A DNA stretch of 64,000 bases from Pseudoselenomonas ruminantium (GTDB lineage Bacteria > Bacillota > Negativicutes > Selenomonadales > Selenomonadaceae), in contig NZ_FNJQ01000007.1 in NCBI RefSeq assembly GCF_900104055.1, forward strand, positions 35,926-99,925, written 5' to 3'. The notes beneath the pieces were generated by a model. It saw only the letters and a list, made by a program, of their open reading frames with translations, had not been told where the DNA came from and did no database searches. Below, piece after piece: positions 35,079 to 44,682 of this stretch. Within the stretch, counting starts at the first letter, position 1, and each line of letters begins with the position of its first letter. A program made the position numbers and the translations under genes.

Positions 35079-36820
35079 CCCCTTCTTTTGCCAATGGTAA
35101 CGATGGTCGTATTAAAACCTAAGATACGCACATATTCGATTTGGGTTGTGAGCTTCCGCACCATCAGCAGTCCGGAAAATTCTTCCCCCTGATCATCCAG
35201 GAACTTCACAGGATTGAATGGCTTGCCGGCATCCCGTACCTTCACGACGACGCTTGCCCCATGACAGCGCACGAACACATCGATATGCCCCGACTCGCCC
35301 AAACCGCTGTGTTCGGCGATATTGACACATAACTCTTCCACAGTCACCTGCGCAGCATATGCCTGCCGGGAATCCAGGCCATCCTGGAGCTGGCAGAATT
35401 CTTCTACGGCCAGCACAGCTTCGGCCGCAGCACCTATCGTGGCGGGAATGCTGGCCTCCCATACATCATGGGCATCATCCTGCTGCAACATCAGAAAACT
35501 GTCGGTTCCCTGCTTCCTGGCCCTGCGCCGCATATAACAGACCAGCCACCCCAAGGATATCAGCGCCGACAATGCCGGTGCCAGCCACATCAGAGCAGGG
35601 TTGCATAAAGACAGTGCATAGAAGAGCGGCACCAGCAGAATGACACCCTCCAACAGGGAAAACATCGTAGCTGCCCGCTCCTGCCGGGTGGACTGATAAA
35701 AAGCCCGCATAACGAACACATGGGCCAATAGCAGCATATACAAAAGACTGATCCGCAGATAAAGGATCAGTTCCGGCGTAATCTTATCCGCGGGTACACC
35801 ATAAAAAGCGATAAAGGATTCCGGATAGGAAAACAGGAATAGGAACGCTCCCAAACACAAGCCAAATGTCAACCGCAAGGCCCTTCTCAGTACCTGCAGG
35901 GCACCTGCCTTATCCATCTCCCCATAAAGCGCTCCGCAGACATTGGACAGTGCTGTGCTCGAACCGTCCGCAAACATCCAGGCATAGAGCAAAGCAGCAT
36001 TGCACAGGGAAACCGTCAGCGCGCCCATATCCCCCAACGTGTCCACGGCAATGCTGTTGATTGCATAGTGGCGCACTACCAAGCCAAACGGGATCAGCGC
36101 CATGGGCAGGCCGATCACGCCCATCCGCCGCAGCATGGATTTTTCCACGCCTTTCAGGCTGACCAGATGCCAATTCCGTTCAGCGCGCCGCCAATATGGC
36201 ACGAGCAGCAACAGCGAACATACATAGCCCGCTCCGGTAGCCCAGCCCGCTCCGGCGATTCCCCAGCCGCATAGGGCAATGAAAACATAATCAAATACCA
36301 GATTGCAGAGATTGGCCACCACGGGAATGGCAATAGCCAGTCTATGTTCCCCTTCCAGCCGCAGATAGGCAGCCGTACCGTTGGCCAGCACGAGCAACGG
36401 ACCGGTCAGCCACAAGGGCCCCAGATAATCCTCGACCATGACCGCCAGCGAACTGTCGCCAGCCAGCAAGCATGCTGTCGGCGCCGCCAAAATCCAGCCT
36501 GCCAGCCCCAGCACGCCCAAGATCAGCGTGCCCCAGCCCAAAGACAGGGAAAACACCTTATCGCAGGCTGCCCGATCCCGGGAACCAATGAACTGGGCCG
36601 CTAATGTCACACCGCCATCCACGAAAAGAAAAAAGACAATATTCCTGGCATAGTATACAGGCATAGTCAGATTGATGGCCGCAAACGCATCCGGACTCAA
36701 TAAGCGGCTTACTAGAATGCCATCCACGATTGCTGCCAGATACAAGGACACGATAAAGGCCATCGTGGAGCCCAGGTACTCCATATATTTCTGTTGCACT
36801 AAAATCCCATTACGTTGCAT
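35075..36820 (-). CDS. MATE-family transporter fused to a C-terminal anti-sigma-type HATPase domain
   Basis: A fusion of about 581 residues. Residues 1-445 form a twelve-helix MATE/DinF-type multidrug and toxin extrusion transporter (AFAAINLTMPVYYARN, VDGGVTLAAQFIGSRDR). Residues about 460-581 form a cytoplasmic RsbW-like HATPase with N box VEELCVNIAEHSG, G1 DAGKPFNP and a G2-like SGLLMVRKL. Such a domain normally phosphorylates or binds STAS proteins. It is the first gene of the operon. GTG 36829 and ATG 36826 are alternative starts; ATG 36820 has the best spaced AAAGGG site. Confidence 0.85.
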   Translation of the reverse strand: MQRNGILVQQKYMEYLGSTMAFIVSLYLAAIVDGILVSRLLSPDAFAAINLTMPVYYARNIVFFLFVDGGVTLAAQFIGSRDRAACDKVFSLSLGWGTLILGVLGLAGWILAAPTACLLAGDSSLAVMVEDYLGPLWLTGPLLVLANGTAAYLRLEGEHRLAIAIPVVANLCNLVFDYVFIALCGWGIAGAGWATGAGYVCSLLLLVPYWRRAERNWHLVSLKGVEKSMLRRMGVIGLPMALIPFGLVVRHYAINSIAVDTLGDMGALTVSLCNAALLYAWMFADGSSTALSNVCGALYGEMDKAGALQVLRRALRLTFGLCLGAFLFLFSYPESFIAFYGVPADKITPELILYLRISLLYMLLLAHVFVMRAFYQSTRQERAATMFSLLEGVILLVPLFYALSLCNPALMWLAPALSALISLGWLVCYMRRRARKQGTDSFLMLQQDDAHDVWEASIPATIGAAAEAVLAVEEFCQLQDGLDSRQAYAAQVTVEELCVNIAEHSGLGESGHIDVFVRCHGASVVVKVRDAGKPFNPVKFLDDQGEEFSGLLMVRKLTTQIEYVRILGFNTTIVTIGKRRG

Positions 36821-36916
36821 GAACATCACCCTTTAAGATGATAATTCAATATCGAACAGACAAAAACCTGCAAAAATATCACCATATTTTTCATATGGAT
36901 TGCATATCTACTCCTA

Positions 36917-37434
36917 TCACGCGACATTCATACAATAATAGTAATATAAAAACATATCCCCAAAATAAAAATCCAATCCATTTAATAAAGCAGAATTATC
37001 AAAATTGTTATCTGTCAACTCTCCTACATATTGCATATTCCTTCCGCACTTAGGACAACGCATCTCTATAGGGTCACTCAAAAAAACCGGATCCCCACCC
37101 AGCCTGCAAAAATATTCACGCCCCATGCATTCAATAAATTCTTCTTCATTGAAATCGTTCAATCGCTCTAATTTCACTCTAAACGCAAGAAAAGGATAAC
37201 TGAATTTATCCACTTTATCCTGCTGCCACGCCTCTGACGTATCCGCTTCCAACAACTGTATGGACAGTTTGCTCATTTATATGATAATATTGTCTTCCCC
37301 AGCAGGTAGAACAATTCACACATGAAATTAAAGGAAGCTCATTTAACGAACACTTAAGCCAATTAAGATTATTATCTTTGATGTCTAATGTCAACAGTTG
37401 CGGATATGAATCTTCACAAATTGGACAAACAGGA
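36917..37434 (-). pseudogene. Frameshifted paralogue of the zinc-ribbon protein at 53547-54176
   Basis: The C-terminal part is open at 36917-37276 (WQQDKVDKFSYPFLAFR, FCRLGGDP, MRCPKCGRNMQYVGEL). The upstream part (about 37277-37434) reads on in another frame as CPICEDSYPQLLTLDIKD then SCVNCSTCWGRQYYHINE, matching the intact 209-residue paralogue. The frames join across one extra base near 37279. The C-terminus is also cut short (YYYYCMNVA instead of the second CxxC). It is a dead copy standing alone between core genes. Confidence 0.75.
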
Positions 37435-37570
37435 GATAAGTATTTTCAGTCAAAATTCCATCTGGAAACTTCTTGCCGATGTCACCATAAGATATCCATT
37501 CGTTCTTCAAATAGTAACCATTTTCATCACGATAGATTGGATTATACTTTGAGATTCTAATACTAATCAA
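37435..37570 (-). pseudogene. N-terminal remnant of an unknown small protein
   Basis: A TTG start at 37570 follows GGGGATGG and reads ISIRISKYNPIYRDENG, YYLKNEWISYGDIGKKF, then loses sense near 37435, where the sequence becomes the zinc-ribbon pseudogene. It resembles the start of a small protein type I associate with immunity loci, but I cannot name a family. The two remnants appear fused by recombination. Confidence 0.5.
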
Positions 37571-37652
37571 ATATATCCATCCCCACTTCTACATAATTTG
37601 TGAACGCCACAATATTTACTTGTCAATTTTCTCACCATTGTAGCACAAAAAA

Positions 37653-37683
37653 CCGCCCTGCTGGCTATATACCAACAAAGCGG
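37653..37683 (-). terminator. Terminator of the recN operon
   Basis: CCGCCCTGCTGG (37653-37664) pairs with CCAACAAAGCGG (37672-37683) with some mismatches, and TTTTTTGTG follows on the minus strand. Confidence 0.7.
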
Positions 37684-37741
37684 CTATTTCTCATAATCAG
37701 CTTCACTTATTACAACACAATGAGCAAAAGCGTTTTCCGTT

Positions 37742-39460
37742 TCAATTATTTTTATTTGCGCTGAACTTATTCTTGACCAGTTTGGCATGGCTGACCATTT
37801 CCTTGGCGTTATCCAGCGATGCCGTGGTCACATCGACGCCGGAGGCCATGCGGGCGATTTCGCTGATGCGTTCGCGTTCGGTCAGCGGGCGCACCTGCGT
37901 TACCGTCGATTCACCAGCGCTGGTCTTGGCAATATAGAGATGAACATCGGCCATGCAGGCAATCTGCGGCAAATGGGTGATGCAGAGCACCTGCTTGTAC
38001 TGAGCCACAAGAGCAATGCGCTCAGCCACCATCTGGGCAGTGCGGCCACCGATGCCGGTGTCGATTTCATCAAAGACCATGCTGGGCACGGAAGAGTCCC
38101 TCGAAGCAGCCACGGTCTTGATGGCCAGAGCAATACGTGAGAGCTCGCCGCCCGATGCGACCTTGGACAGGAGTTTTTCTTCCTCACCGGGATTCGCGGA
38201 AAAATACATGGCTACATTGTCGGCACCGTTAGCGAGGAATTTATCCGCCGGCGTCACGCGAATATGGAACGAAGCCTGCAACATGCCCAAAGCAGTCAGC
38301 TGGCTGCCAATGGCTGTTGCCAACTCGCCAGCTGCCCGCTGGCGCATCTTCGTCAGATTGTCAGCCTTAGTCCTCAGTTTTTCTTCCAAAGCTGCGATTT
38401 CCCTTTCCAATCTGGCCATATCGTCATCGTAATTTTCGATATCCAACAGTTCCTGCTGCACCTTCTGCTGATGTTCCAGCACATCGGCTATAGTCGCACC
38501 GTATTTACGACAAAGGCGGTCAATCACATCCATGCGGCTCTGCAGCCTGTCGAGTCTGGCAGGCTGAAATTCCAGTGACTCGCCATAATCGCGCAATTCA
38601 GAGGCAGCCTCCTGCAGGGAGATATAGGCCTCTTCCACCATGGTATAGGTGTTTTCCAATGAGTCGTCATAGCGGCTCATATCCTCAAGGTTCTTCTTGA
38701 CCTTAGCCACGGCCGTAAGCACAGCCTGACCGCCGCCTGCTCCCACATCCAGCAGATTATAGGATTCTTCCACGAAGCCGGCAATCTTTTCGGCATGGGA
38801 AAGCTTACGGATTTCCGCATCCAGCTCCTCATCCTCATTTTCCTTGAGCTCTGCCTCGCTGATTTCCTTGTCCTGCCAGCGCAGCATATCGAGCCGCTGG
38901 GCATATTCCCGGGCAGCCTGCTCTTTTTCCTTATGCTCCTGCTGCTTATCCTTCCAAGCGGTATATATCTGTTTATAGCCCGCCAGCGCTTCTGTCAGGT
39001 CCGGATCATATTCATCCAGCAGGGCAAACTGGCTTTCTTCTTTTAGCAGGGCCAGATTCTCGTTCTGACCGTGGATATCCACCAGGAAAGCGCCAATCTG
39101 CTTGAGAACCGTCAAGGTTACATGACAGCCATTGACCAACACCATGCTGCGCCCGTTTTTCGTGACTTGCCGGGTGATAATCAGCATGCCTTCCGAATCA
39201 TCGATAGCCTGACCGGTCAACAGCTCATGGAGACCCAGGGATTCATCATCCAAGGTAAATACCGCTTCTACTCGCAGCCAGTCGCAGCCGGTACGGATGG
39301 CATCGGCCGATACCCGCTGACCGAGGATTGCCCCTAAGGCATCAATCAGGATGGATTTGCCCGCGCCGGTCTCACCTGTAAGGATATTGAGCCCCTCACC
39401 GAATTCCACCTGCACATGCTCAAGCAGGGCAAAGTTCCAAACCGTAAGTGTTTTCAGCAT
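37742..39460 (-). CDS. recN: DNA repair protein RecN
   Basis: SMC-like recombination repair ATPase acting early at double-strand breaks. 572 residues: Walker A GETGAGKS at 29-36, a long coiled coil in the middle (about 155-365), and the C-terminal ABC signature VASGGELSRIALAIK with Walker B SMVFDEIDTGIGG. It follows argR by 14 bp and ends the long xseA-ispA-dxs-tlyA-nadK-argR-recN run, an order seen across Firmicutes. Confidence 0.96.
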   Translation of the reverse strand: MLKTLTVWNFALLEHVQVEFGEGLNILTGETGAGKSILIDALGAILGQRVSADAIRTGCDWLRVEAVFTLDDESLGLHELLTGQAIDDSEGMLIITRQVTKNGRSMVLVNGCHVTLTVLKQIGAFLVDIHGQNENLALLKEESQFALLDEYDPDLTEALAGYKQIYTAWKDKQQEHKEKEQAAREYAQRLDMLRWQDKEISEAELKENEDEELDAEIRKLSHAEKIAGFVEESYNLLDVGAGGGQAVLTAVAKVKKNLEDMSRYDDSLENTYTMVEEAYISLQEAASELRDYGESLEFQPARLDRLQSRMDVIDRLCRKYGATIADVLEHQQKVQQELLDIENYDDDMARLEREIAALEEKLRTKADNLTKMRQRAAGELATAIGSQLTALGMLQASFHIRVTPADKFLANGADNVAMYFSANPGEEEKLLSKVASGGELSRIALAIKTVAASRDSSVPSMVFDEIDTGIGGRTAQMVAERIALVAQYKQVLCITHLPQIACMADVHLYIAKTSAGESTVTQVRPLTERERISEIARMASGVDVTTASLDNAKEMVSHAKLVKNKFSANKNN

Positions 39461-39474
39461 CGCCGTGATCCCCT

Positions 39475-39966
39475 TTACTCCAGAAATGACATGAGTCTCT
39501 TGGTGACGATTTCTGCAGCAGCCTTGGGCTTCACGATGATGAAGATATTATCATCCCCGGCAACCGTACCCAATACTTCGGGCCAGTTGGCATGGTCGAG
39601 GGCCGAAGCTACCGTATTGGCGCCGCCGGGCAGCGTCTTGACCACGACGATGTTTTCGCTGTAGTCGCAGTTCACCACCGTATCCCGGAACAGGCGCTGC
39701 ATGCGTTCCTCGGTAAAGATTACAGCATTCTGCATGGGATAGGCATAACGATAGCGTCCGTCACCCGTGGGTACCTTGATCAGCATCATTTCCTTGATAT
39801 CCCGGGACACAGTAGCCTGCGTGACCTTGATGCGCTGTCCGCGCAGGGCATCGGCTAAATCCTCCTGGGTTTCGATAATCTGGCTGCCAATGATACTTTT
39901 GATCACAGCCTGACGTACACTCTTCACCTTTTCACCTTCCCGCTTGGTTGTTTCTTTTTGGCTCAT
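39475..39966 (-). CDS. argR: Arginine repressor ArgR/AhrC
   Basis: Arginine-responsive hexameric regulator of 163 residues. The N-terminal winged helix (SVRQAVIKSIIGSQIIETQEDLADAL, ATVSRDIKEM) and the C-terminal arginine-binding domain (NIVVVKTLPGGANTVASALD, GTVAGDDNIFII) are complete. ATG at 39966 overlaps the nadK stop by 4 bp and has GGGGTGG upstream. Confidence 0.95.
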   Translation of the reverse strand: MSQKETTKREGEKVKSVRQAVIKSIIGSQIIETQEDLADALRGQRIKVTQATVSRDIKEMMLIKVPTGDGRYRYAYPMQNAVIFTEERMQRLFRDTVVNCDYSENIVVVKTLPGGANTVASALDHANWPEVLGTVAGDDNIFIIVKPKAAAEIVTKRLMSFLE

Positions 39967-40832
39967 GATTCCACCCCGTTGTTTTTCCAAAGTTTGGTGC
40001 GTAAAATCTGATAATAATCCTTGTCCTCAAATTTGATAATGCCAGCCTGAGCCGTGGATTTCATCACGGTCACTTCATCCCCCGGCAATAGGCGGAAACT
40101 TTCCTGACCGTCAAAGGTCACGATGATATCCTGATGGATGGCGGCAATCTTGATATGCACCACATCATCCTGCCCCACCACTAACGGCCGCATATTGAAT
40201 GTATGCGCACAGATTGGCGTTACCAATAGTGCCTGAATGGACGGGCTCATGATAGGGCCGCCTGCCGACAGGGAATATGCCGTGGAACCAGTGGGTGAAG
40301 ATACAATCACACCATCCGCCTTATAATCCATCAGATGGGATTCGTTGATGGACAAGCCCAAATGCAGCATACGAGCCACACCGCCCTTGGTCACCACCAC
40401 ATCATTGATGGCATGTCCCAAGAAACGCTCCTCCCCATCGGACTTGGCAAAACCGGCCAGAAGCAGACGATGTTCAATGCGGTAATCGCCGTCCAAAAGC
40501 TTCTGCAGCTTCGTCTCCAGCTCCGCAAGTTCAATATCTGCCATAAACCCCAAGGTGCCGATATTAATGCCACATACCGGCACGGCACTGGCTCCATAGC
40601 GGCGGCAGACACCCAGAAGTGTCCCATCGCCGCCAATGGACAGGGCGATATCCGCCTGCTGTTTTTCGATATCCGGCACGCCTAGATATTCCAAATCAAA
40701 ATAGCGCGATTCATCCACCGGCAGCATCAGCCGCACATCTTTATCCTGATAAAAGTTCAAAATCCGCCGCAACACTTCCGGAGACTGCGGCTTGCTCACA
40801 TTAGGAAATATAGCAATGGTCTTGATTGGCAT
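39963..40832 (-). CDS. nadK: NAD kinase
   Basis: ATP-dependent phosphorylation of NAD to NADP. 289 residues with the GGDG motif at 67-70, the NE/D substrate motif (GHAINDVVVTKG) and SPTGSTAYSLSAGGPI. ATG at 40832 has GGAGCGG upstream. It follows tlyA and overlaps argR. Confidence 0.95.
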   Translation of the reverse strand: MPIKTIAIFPNVSKPQSPEVLRRILNFYQDKDVRLMLPVDESRYFDLEYLGVPDIEKQQADIALSIGGDGTLLGVCRRYGASAVPVCGINIGTLGFMADIELAELETKLQKLLDGDYRIEHRLLLAGFAKSDGEERFLGHAINDVVVTKGGVARMLHLGLSINESHLMDYKADGVIVSSPTGSTAYSLSAGGPIMSPSIQALLVTPICAHTFNMRPLVVGQDDVVHIKIAAIHQDIIVTFDGQESFRLLPGDEVTVMKSTAQAGIIKFEDKDYYQILRTKLWKNNGVES

Positions 40833-40858
40833 ACACACCGCTCCTTAATTGGCCCGTT

Positions 40859-41668
40859 TTATTTGTCCAATTCGCCGTGGGCCTCAGCCACCACCTGCAG
40901 GATACGCTCTTCGGTGACCGTGTCCTCTTTTGTCAAGTCTTTGGACAGGCGAATCAGATATTCAATATTGCCCTCTGGCCCCTTGACCGGTGAGAACGTC
41001 AATGCCATCGTGCAAAAACCGATTTCGCGGGCAAAAGCTGTGACCTTGCGAATGACATCCTCATGTACCTTAGGATCGCGGACTACGCCCTTCTTGCCGA
41101 CATTTTCCCTGCCGGCTTCAAACTGTGGCTTGATCAACGCCACGACTTCACCGCTGTCATTGAGCAGCGTATGGGTGACAGGCAGCACCTTGGTCAGGGA
41201 GATAAAGGCCACATCAATAGAGGCGAAATCCAGCATAGTACCGATATCATCGGGTGTCACATTGCGGATATTCGTGCGCTCCATATTGACCACACGCTCA
41301 TCAGTGCGCAGTTTCCAGGCCAATTGACCATAGCCCACATCGATGGCGAATACCTGCACCGCACCATTTTGCAGCATGCAGTCGGTAAAGCCGCCAGTGG
41401 AAGCGCCAATATCTGCACAGCGCTTGCCCTCGATGGCCACGCCAAATTCTTTCATCGCCTTCGCCAGTTTCAAGCCGCCCCGGCTCACATAGGGGATATC
41501 GTTTCCCAGCAGACGGATTTCAGCCTCTGCCTTTACCGTGGCGCCGGCCTTATCCACCTTCTGATTGTCCACGAGGACTTCACCGGCCATAATCATGCGC
41601 TTGGCTCGTTCCCGGCTGCCCGCCAGTCCGCGTTCTACCAACAATATATCTAAACGTTGTTTTGCCAT
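40859..41668 (-). CDS. tlyA: TlyA-family rRNA methyltransferase
   Basis: S4 RNA-binding domain (about 1-65, RLDILLVERGLAGSRERAK) joined to an FtsJ/RrmJ-type SAM methyltransferase (DIGASTGGFTDCMLQ near 85-100). 269 residues. Homologues 2'-O-methylate 16S and 23S rRNA, and some are reported as hemolysins. The ATG overlaps the dxs stop (TAATG). Confidence 0.92.
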   Translation of the reverse strand: MAKQRLDILLVERGLAGSRERAKRMIMAGEVLVDNQKVDKAGATVKAEAEIRLLGNDIPYVSRGGLKLAKAMKEFGVAIEGKRCADIGASTGGFTDCMLQNGAVQVFAIDVGYGQLAWKLRTDERVVNMERTNIRNVTPDDIGTMLDFASIDVAFISLTKVLPVTHTLLNDSGEVVALIKPQFEAGRENVGKKGVVRDPKVHEDVIRKVTAFAREIGFCTMALTFSPVKGPEGNIEYLIRLSKDLTKEDTVTEERILQVVAEAHGELDK

Positions 41669-43545
41669 TACTTCAATCTTTCCTTTATTCGTTCTGCCAT
41701 CTGTTCCGGCTGCAAGCCGCAAAGCGCCAAGAGTTCTTCCTGCGTGCCCTGCTCCACAAACTGGTCCGGCAGGCCCAAGCGCAATAGATCTACGCTGCGC
41801 GCCAGACCACTGTCTGTCAGATATTCAGCCACACCGGAGCCAAAACCGCCCACAAGGGAGTTTTCCTCCACCGTTACCAACAGGTTCACATGACGCAGCC
41901 GCTGAATCATCTCCGTATCCAAAGGCTTGGCAAAGCGCATATTCACTACCGCAGCGGAAATTCCCTGCTGCTGCAGAAGCTCTGCTGCTTCCAGCGCCTT
42001 ATACGTAATCGGCCCTAACGCCAGGATGGCCACATCACTGCCATCCCGCAAAAGCTCGGCCTTGCCCACCGGAACCTCACGGAATCCAGCCTGCAGTTCC
42101 ACCCCTATGCCATTGCCACGAGGATAACGGACTGCCGCAGGACTCTCCATTTTGACAGCTGTTGCCAGCATATCCCGGAGCTCTGCTTCATCTTTCGGCA
42201 CAAAAACTGTCATGTTAGGCATATGCCGCAGATAAGACAAATCAAATGCCCCATGATGCGTGGGGCCGTCGGCACCGACCAAACCAGCGCGGTCAAGACA
42301 CAGGGTTACCGGCAGGTTCTGCAGGCAGACATCATGCATGAGCTGGTCATAGGCCCGCTGGGCAAAGGTGGAGTAAAGTGCCACCACCGGATGCTTACCA
42401 TCGGCCGCCATACCAGCAGCCAGCGTTACCGCATGTTCCTCGGCAATGCCCACATCGAAGAAACGGTTGGGATATTCCTGACCAAACGCCTTGAGCCCCG
42501 TACCGCTGGGCATTGCTGCCGTGATGGCCGTGATATTGCTGTCCTTGTCTGCCAGTTCAATCAGCGCCTTGCTGAAAACCGAAGTATAGGATGGCGCACC
42601 ATCCTTTGGCAGACACTTACCTGTTTCCTTGTTGAACTTGCCAATGCCATGGAACTTGTCCGGTTCCATCTCCGCAGGCGCATAGCCCTTGCCTTTTGTC
42701 GTATGGATATGAATCAGCACCGGACCATTCATTTCCCGGGCACTTTCCAAGATTTCCTGCAAGAGGCTGATATTGTGTCCATCCACCGGCCCGATATAGT
42801 GAAACCCCAGCTCCTCAAAGATACCCCCGGGCACCAAAGCTGCCCGGACACTGTCCTTGACCACCTGTGCCGTACGGAAGGCCTTGTCCCCGATATGGGG
42901 AATGCTCATGAGCAGGCTGCCCATATCCTTTTTGGCTTTGTTGTACTGCGGTGTGATGCGGATTCGTGACAGGTATTCGCTGAGTCCGCCGACGTTCTTA
43001 TCGATGGACATCTCGTTGTCATTCAGGATGACAATCAGCTTCCGGCCGATATCCCCGGCATGGTTAAGGGCTTCCAATGCTTCGCCGCCGGTCAAAGCGC
43101 CATCGCCGATTACCGCAATCACTTCATTTTTCCGGCCGCTCAAATCCCGCGAGATGGCCATTCCCAACGCCGCCGAAATGGACGTGCTGGCATGGCCGAC
43201 ACCGAAAGCATCATAATCGGACTCAAACCGGTTGGGAAAGCCCGTGATGCCCCCCCTCTGGCGCAGCGTACGGAACCTGTCCCGGCGTCCCGTGAGTATC
43301 TTATGGCTGTATGCCTGATGGCCTACGTCCCAAATCAGCTTATCCTTCGGAAAGTTAAAGACACTGTATAGAGCCAGCGTCAGCTCCACAGTTCCGAGAC
43401 TTGGTGCCAAATGTCCCCCATTTTCCGCCACCGTCTCCACAATAAATTCCCGCAATTCCCTAGCGAGCCGCTCCAACTCGCTGACGCTATAGCGTTTGAC
43501 ATCAGCGGCTTCCTTGATTTTTTCTAAAAGTGGATACATGATCAT
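41668..43545 (-). CDS. dxs: 1-deoxy-D-xylulose-5-phosphate synthase
   Basis: Thiamine-diphosphate enzyme, first step of the MEP isoprenoid pathway. About 625 residues with the ThDP motif GDGALTGGEALEALNHAG, the EEHAVTLAAGMA catalytic stretch and DRAGLVGADGPTHHGAFD. The start is uncertain among GTG 43551, ATG 43545 and ATG 43539; 43545 has GGGGA at a 7-nt spacing. It sits between ispA and tlyA, so isoprenoid supply is made as a block. Confidence 0.95.
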   Translation of the reverse strand: MIMYPLLEKIKEAADVKRYSVSELERLARELREFIVETVAENGGHLAPSLGTVELTLALYSVFNFPKDKLIWDVGHQAYSHKILTGRRDRFRTLRQRGGITGFPNRFESDYDAFGVGHASTSISAALGMAISRDLSGRKNEVIAVIGDGALTGGEALEALNHAGDIGRKLIVILNDNEMSIDKNVGGLSEYLSRIRITPQYNKAKKDMGSLLMSIPHIGDKAFRTAQVVKDSVRAALVPGGIFEELGFHYIGPVDGHNISLLQEILESAREMNGPVLIHIHTTKGKGYAPAEMEPDKFHGIGKFNKETGKCLPKDGAPSYTSVFSKALIELADKDSNITAITAAMPSGTGLKAFGQEYPNRFFDVGIAEEHAVTLAAGMAADGKHPVVALYSTFAQRAYDQLMHDVCLQNLPVTLCLDRAGLVGADGPTHHGAFDLSYLRHMPNMTVFVPKDEAELRDMLATAVKMESPAAVRYPRGNGIGVELQAGFREVPVGKAELLRDGSDVAILALGPITYKALEAAELLQQQGISAAVVNMRFAKPLDTEMIQRLRHVNLLVTVEENSLVGGFGSGVAEYLTDSGLARSVDLLRLGLPDQFVEQGTQEELLALCGLQPEQMAERIKERLK

Positions 43546-43558
43546 CCGCACTTCCCCA

Positions 43559-44440
43559 TTATTTATTGCGTTTTACCAGATAGGCCACCAATTCCCGCAG
43601 GAAATCCGCCTCTTCCCCAAATATCTGCAAGGCGTCAATAGCCGTATCCACGGCTTCCTGAGCCAGTTTCTGCGCCTCTTCCAAAGAAGTCAGCGTCACA
43701 TAGGTGGACTTGTGATTCTTTTCATCACTGCCCACTGGCTTGCCAATCACAGCCTCATCGCCAATGACATCCAGGATATCATCGGTGATCTGGAAGGCCA
43801 GGCCGAAGTTATCGGCATAAGTGGTCAGCGCTGCGAGTGCCTTTTCATCCGCACCGCCCAAGATGGCACCGCTGCGGATAGCAGCCCGGAACAGGGCGCC
43901 AGTTTTGCCTAAATGGATATTCTTCATGGTCTCCATGGAAATCTGTTTGTCCTCGGATTCCATATCGAGGGCCTGACCGCCCACCATGCCATCCGGACCG
44001 GCTGCCTGGCTGATTTCCCGGGTAACCTGCACGAGCTTATCTGCGCTGACGCCCTGCTGGCGCAGGATCACTTCAAAGGCCAGCGTCAGCAGTGCATCGC
44101 CAGCCAGCGTAGCCATACCGGCGCCATAGACCTTATGATTGGTCAATTTGCCGCGGCGGTAATCATCATCGTCCATGGCGGGCAGATCGTCATGAATCAG
44201 GGAATAAGTATGGATCATCTCCATCGCACAGCCCGTAGTCAGATAGTCCGTGCCCTTGGCACCAACCGCATCGGCTGCGGCCATCAACAGCACCGGACGC
44301 AGGCGTTTGCCGCCGGCCATCAGGCTGTATTTCATGGACTCACAGAGCGTCTTGTCCAAAGGATTTGCTTCGTTCAGTTCTTTAACCAGCTGCGCTTCTA
44401 CCAAAGCACTGCGTTCCTGCCAAATTTTCTTCAATTCCAT
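43559..44440 (-). CDS. ispA: Short-chain polyprenyl diphosphate synthase (farnesyl/geranyl type)
   Basis: Condenses IPP with allylic diphosphates, giving farnesyl or geranylgeranyl diphosphate. 293 residues; the first aspartate-rich motif DDLPAMDDDD is near 85 and the second DDILD near 222. It uses the product of the MEP pathway begun by the next gene, dxs. It starts 2 bp after xseB. Confidence 0.94.
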   Translation of the reverse strand: MELKKIWQERSALVEAQLVKELNEANPLDKTLCESMKYSLMAGGKRLRPVLLMAAADAVGAKGTDYLTTGCAMEMIHTYSLIHDDLPAMDDDDYRRGKLTNHKVYGAGMATLAGDALLTLAFEVILRQQGVSADKLVQVTREISQAAGPDGMVGGQALDMESEDKQISMETMKNIHLGKTGALFRAAIRSGAILGGADEKALAALTTYADNFGLAFQITDDILDVIGDEAVIGKPVGSDEKNHKSTYVTLTSLEEAQKLAQEAVDTAIDALQIFGEEADFLRELVAYLVKRNK

Positions 44441-44442
44441 GG

Positions 44443-44682
44443 TTATTCCCCTTCTATGTTTAGTTCTGCTTCCACAATCTTATTGCCGTCTTTTTTGATG
44501 ACCAGATCCATGGCCGCTTCGGCCTTGGCCAATTCCTGCAGGCAGGCTTCGCCAAGCTTCATGCCCTCCGTGTAGTTAGCCATCAGCTCTTTGAGGCTGG
44601 TATCGCTCTGCTCCATCGCTTCCACGATAGCCTCCAGCTTGTCCAATGATTCCTCAAAGGAAAGTTCCTTTTTTCTTGGCAT
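44443..44682 (-). CDS. xseB: Exodeoxyribonuclease VII small subunit
   Basis: A 79-residue two-helix subunit with LSFEESLDKLEAIVEAME and EACLQELAKAEAAMD. With XseA it degrades single-stranded DNA ends. Its start overlaps the xseA stop by 1 bp, as expected for coupled partner subunits. Confidence 0.94.
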   Translation of the reverse strand: MPRKKELSFEESLDKLEAIVEAMEQSDTSLKELMANYTEGMKLGEACLQELAKAEAAMDLVIKKDGNKIVEAELNIEGE

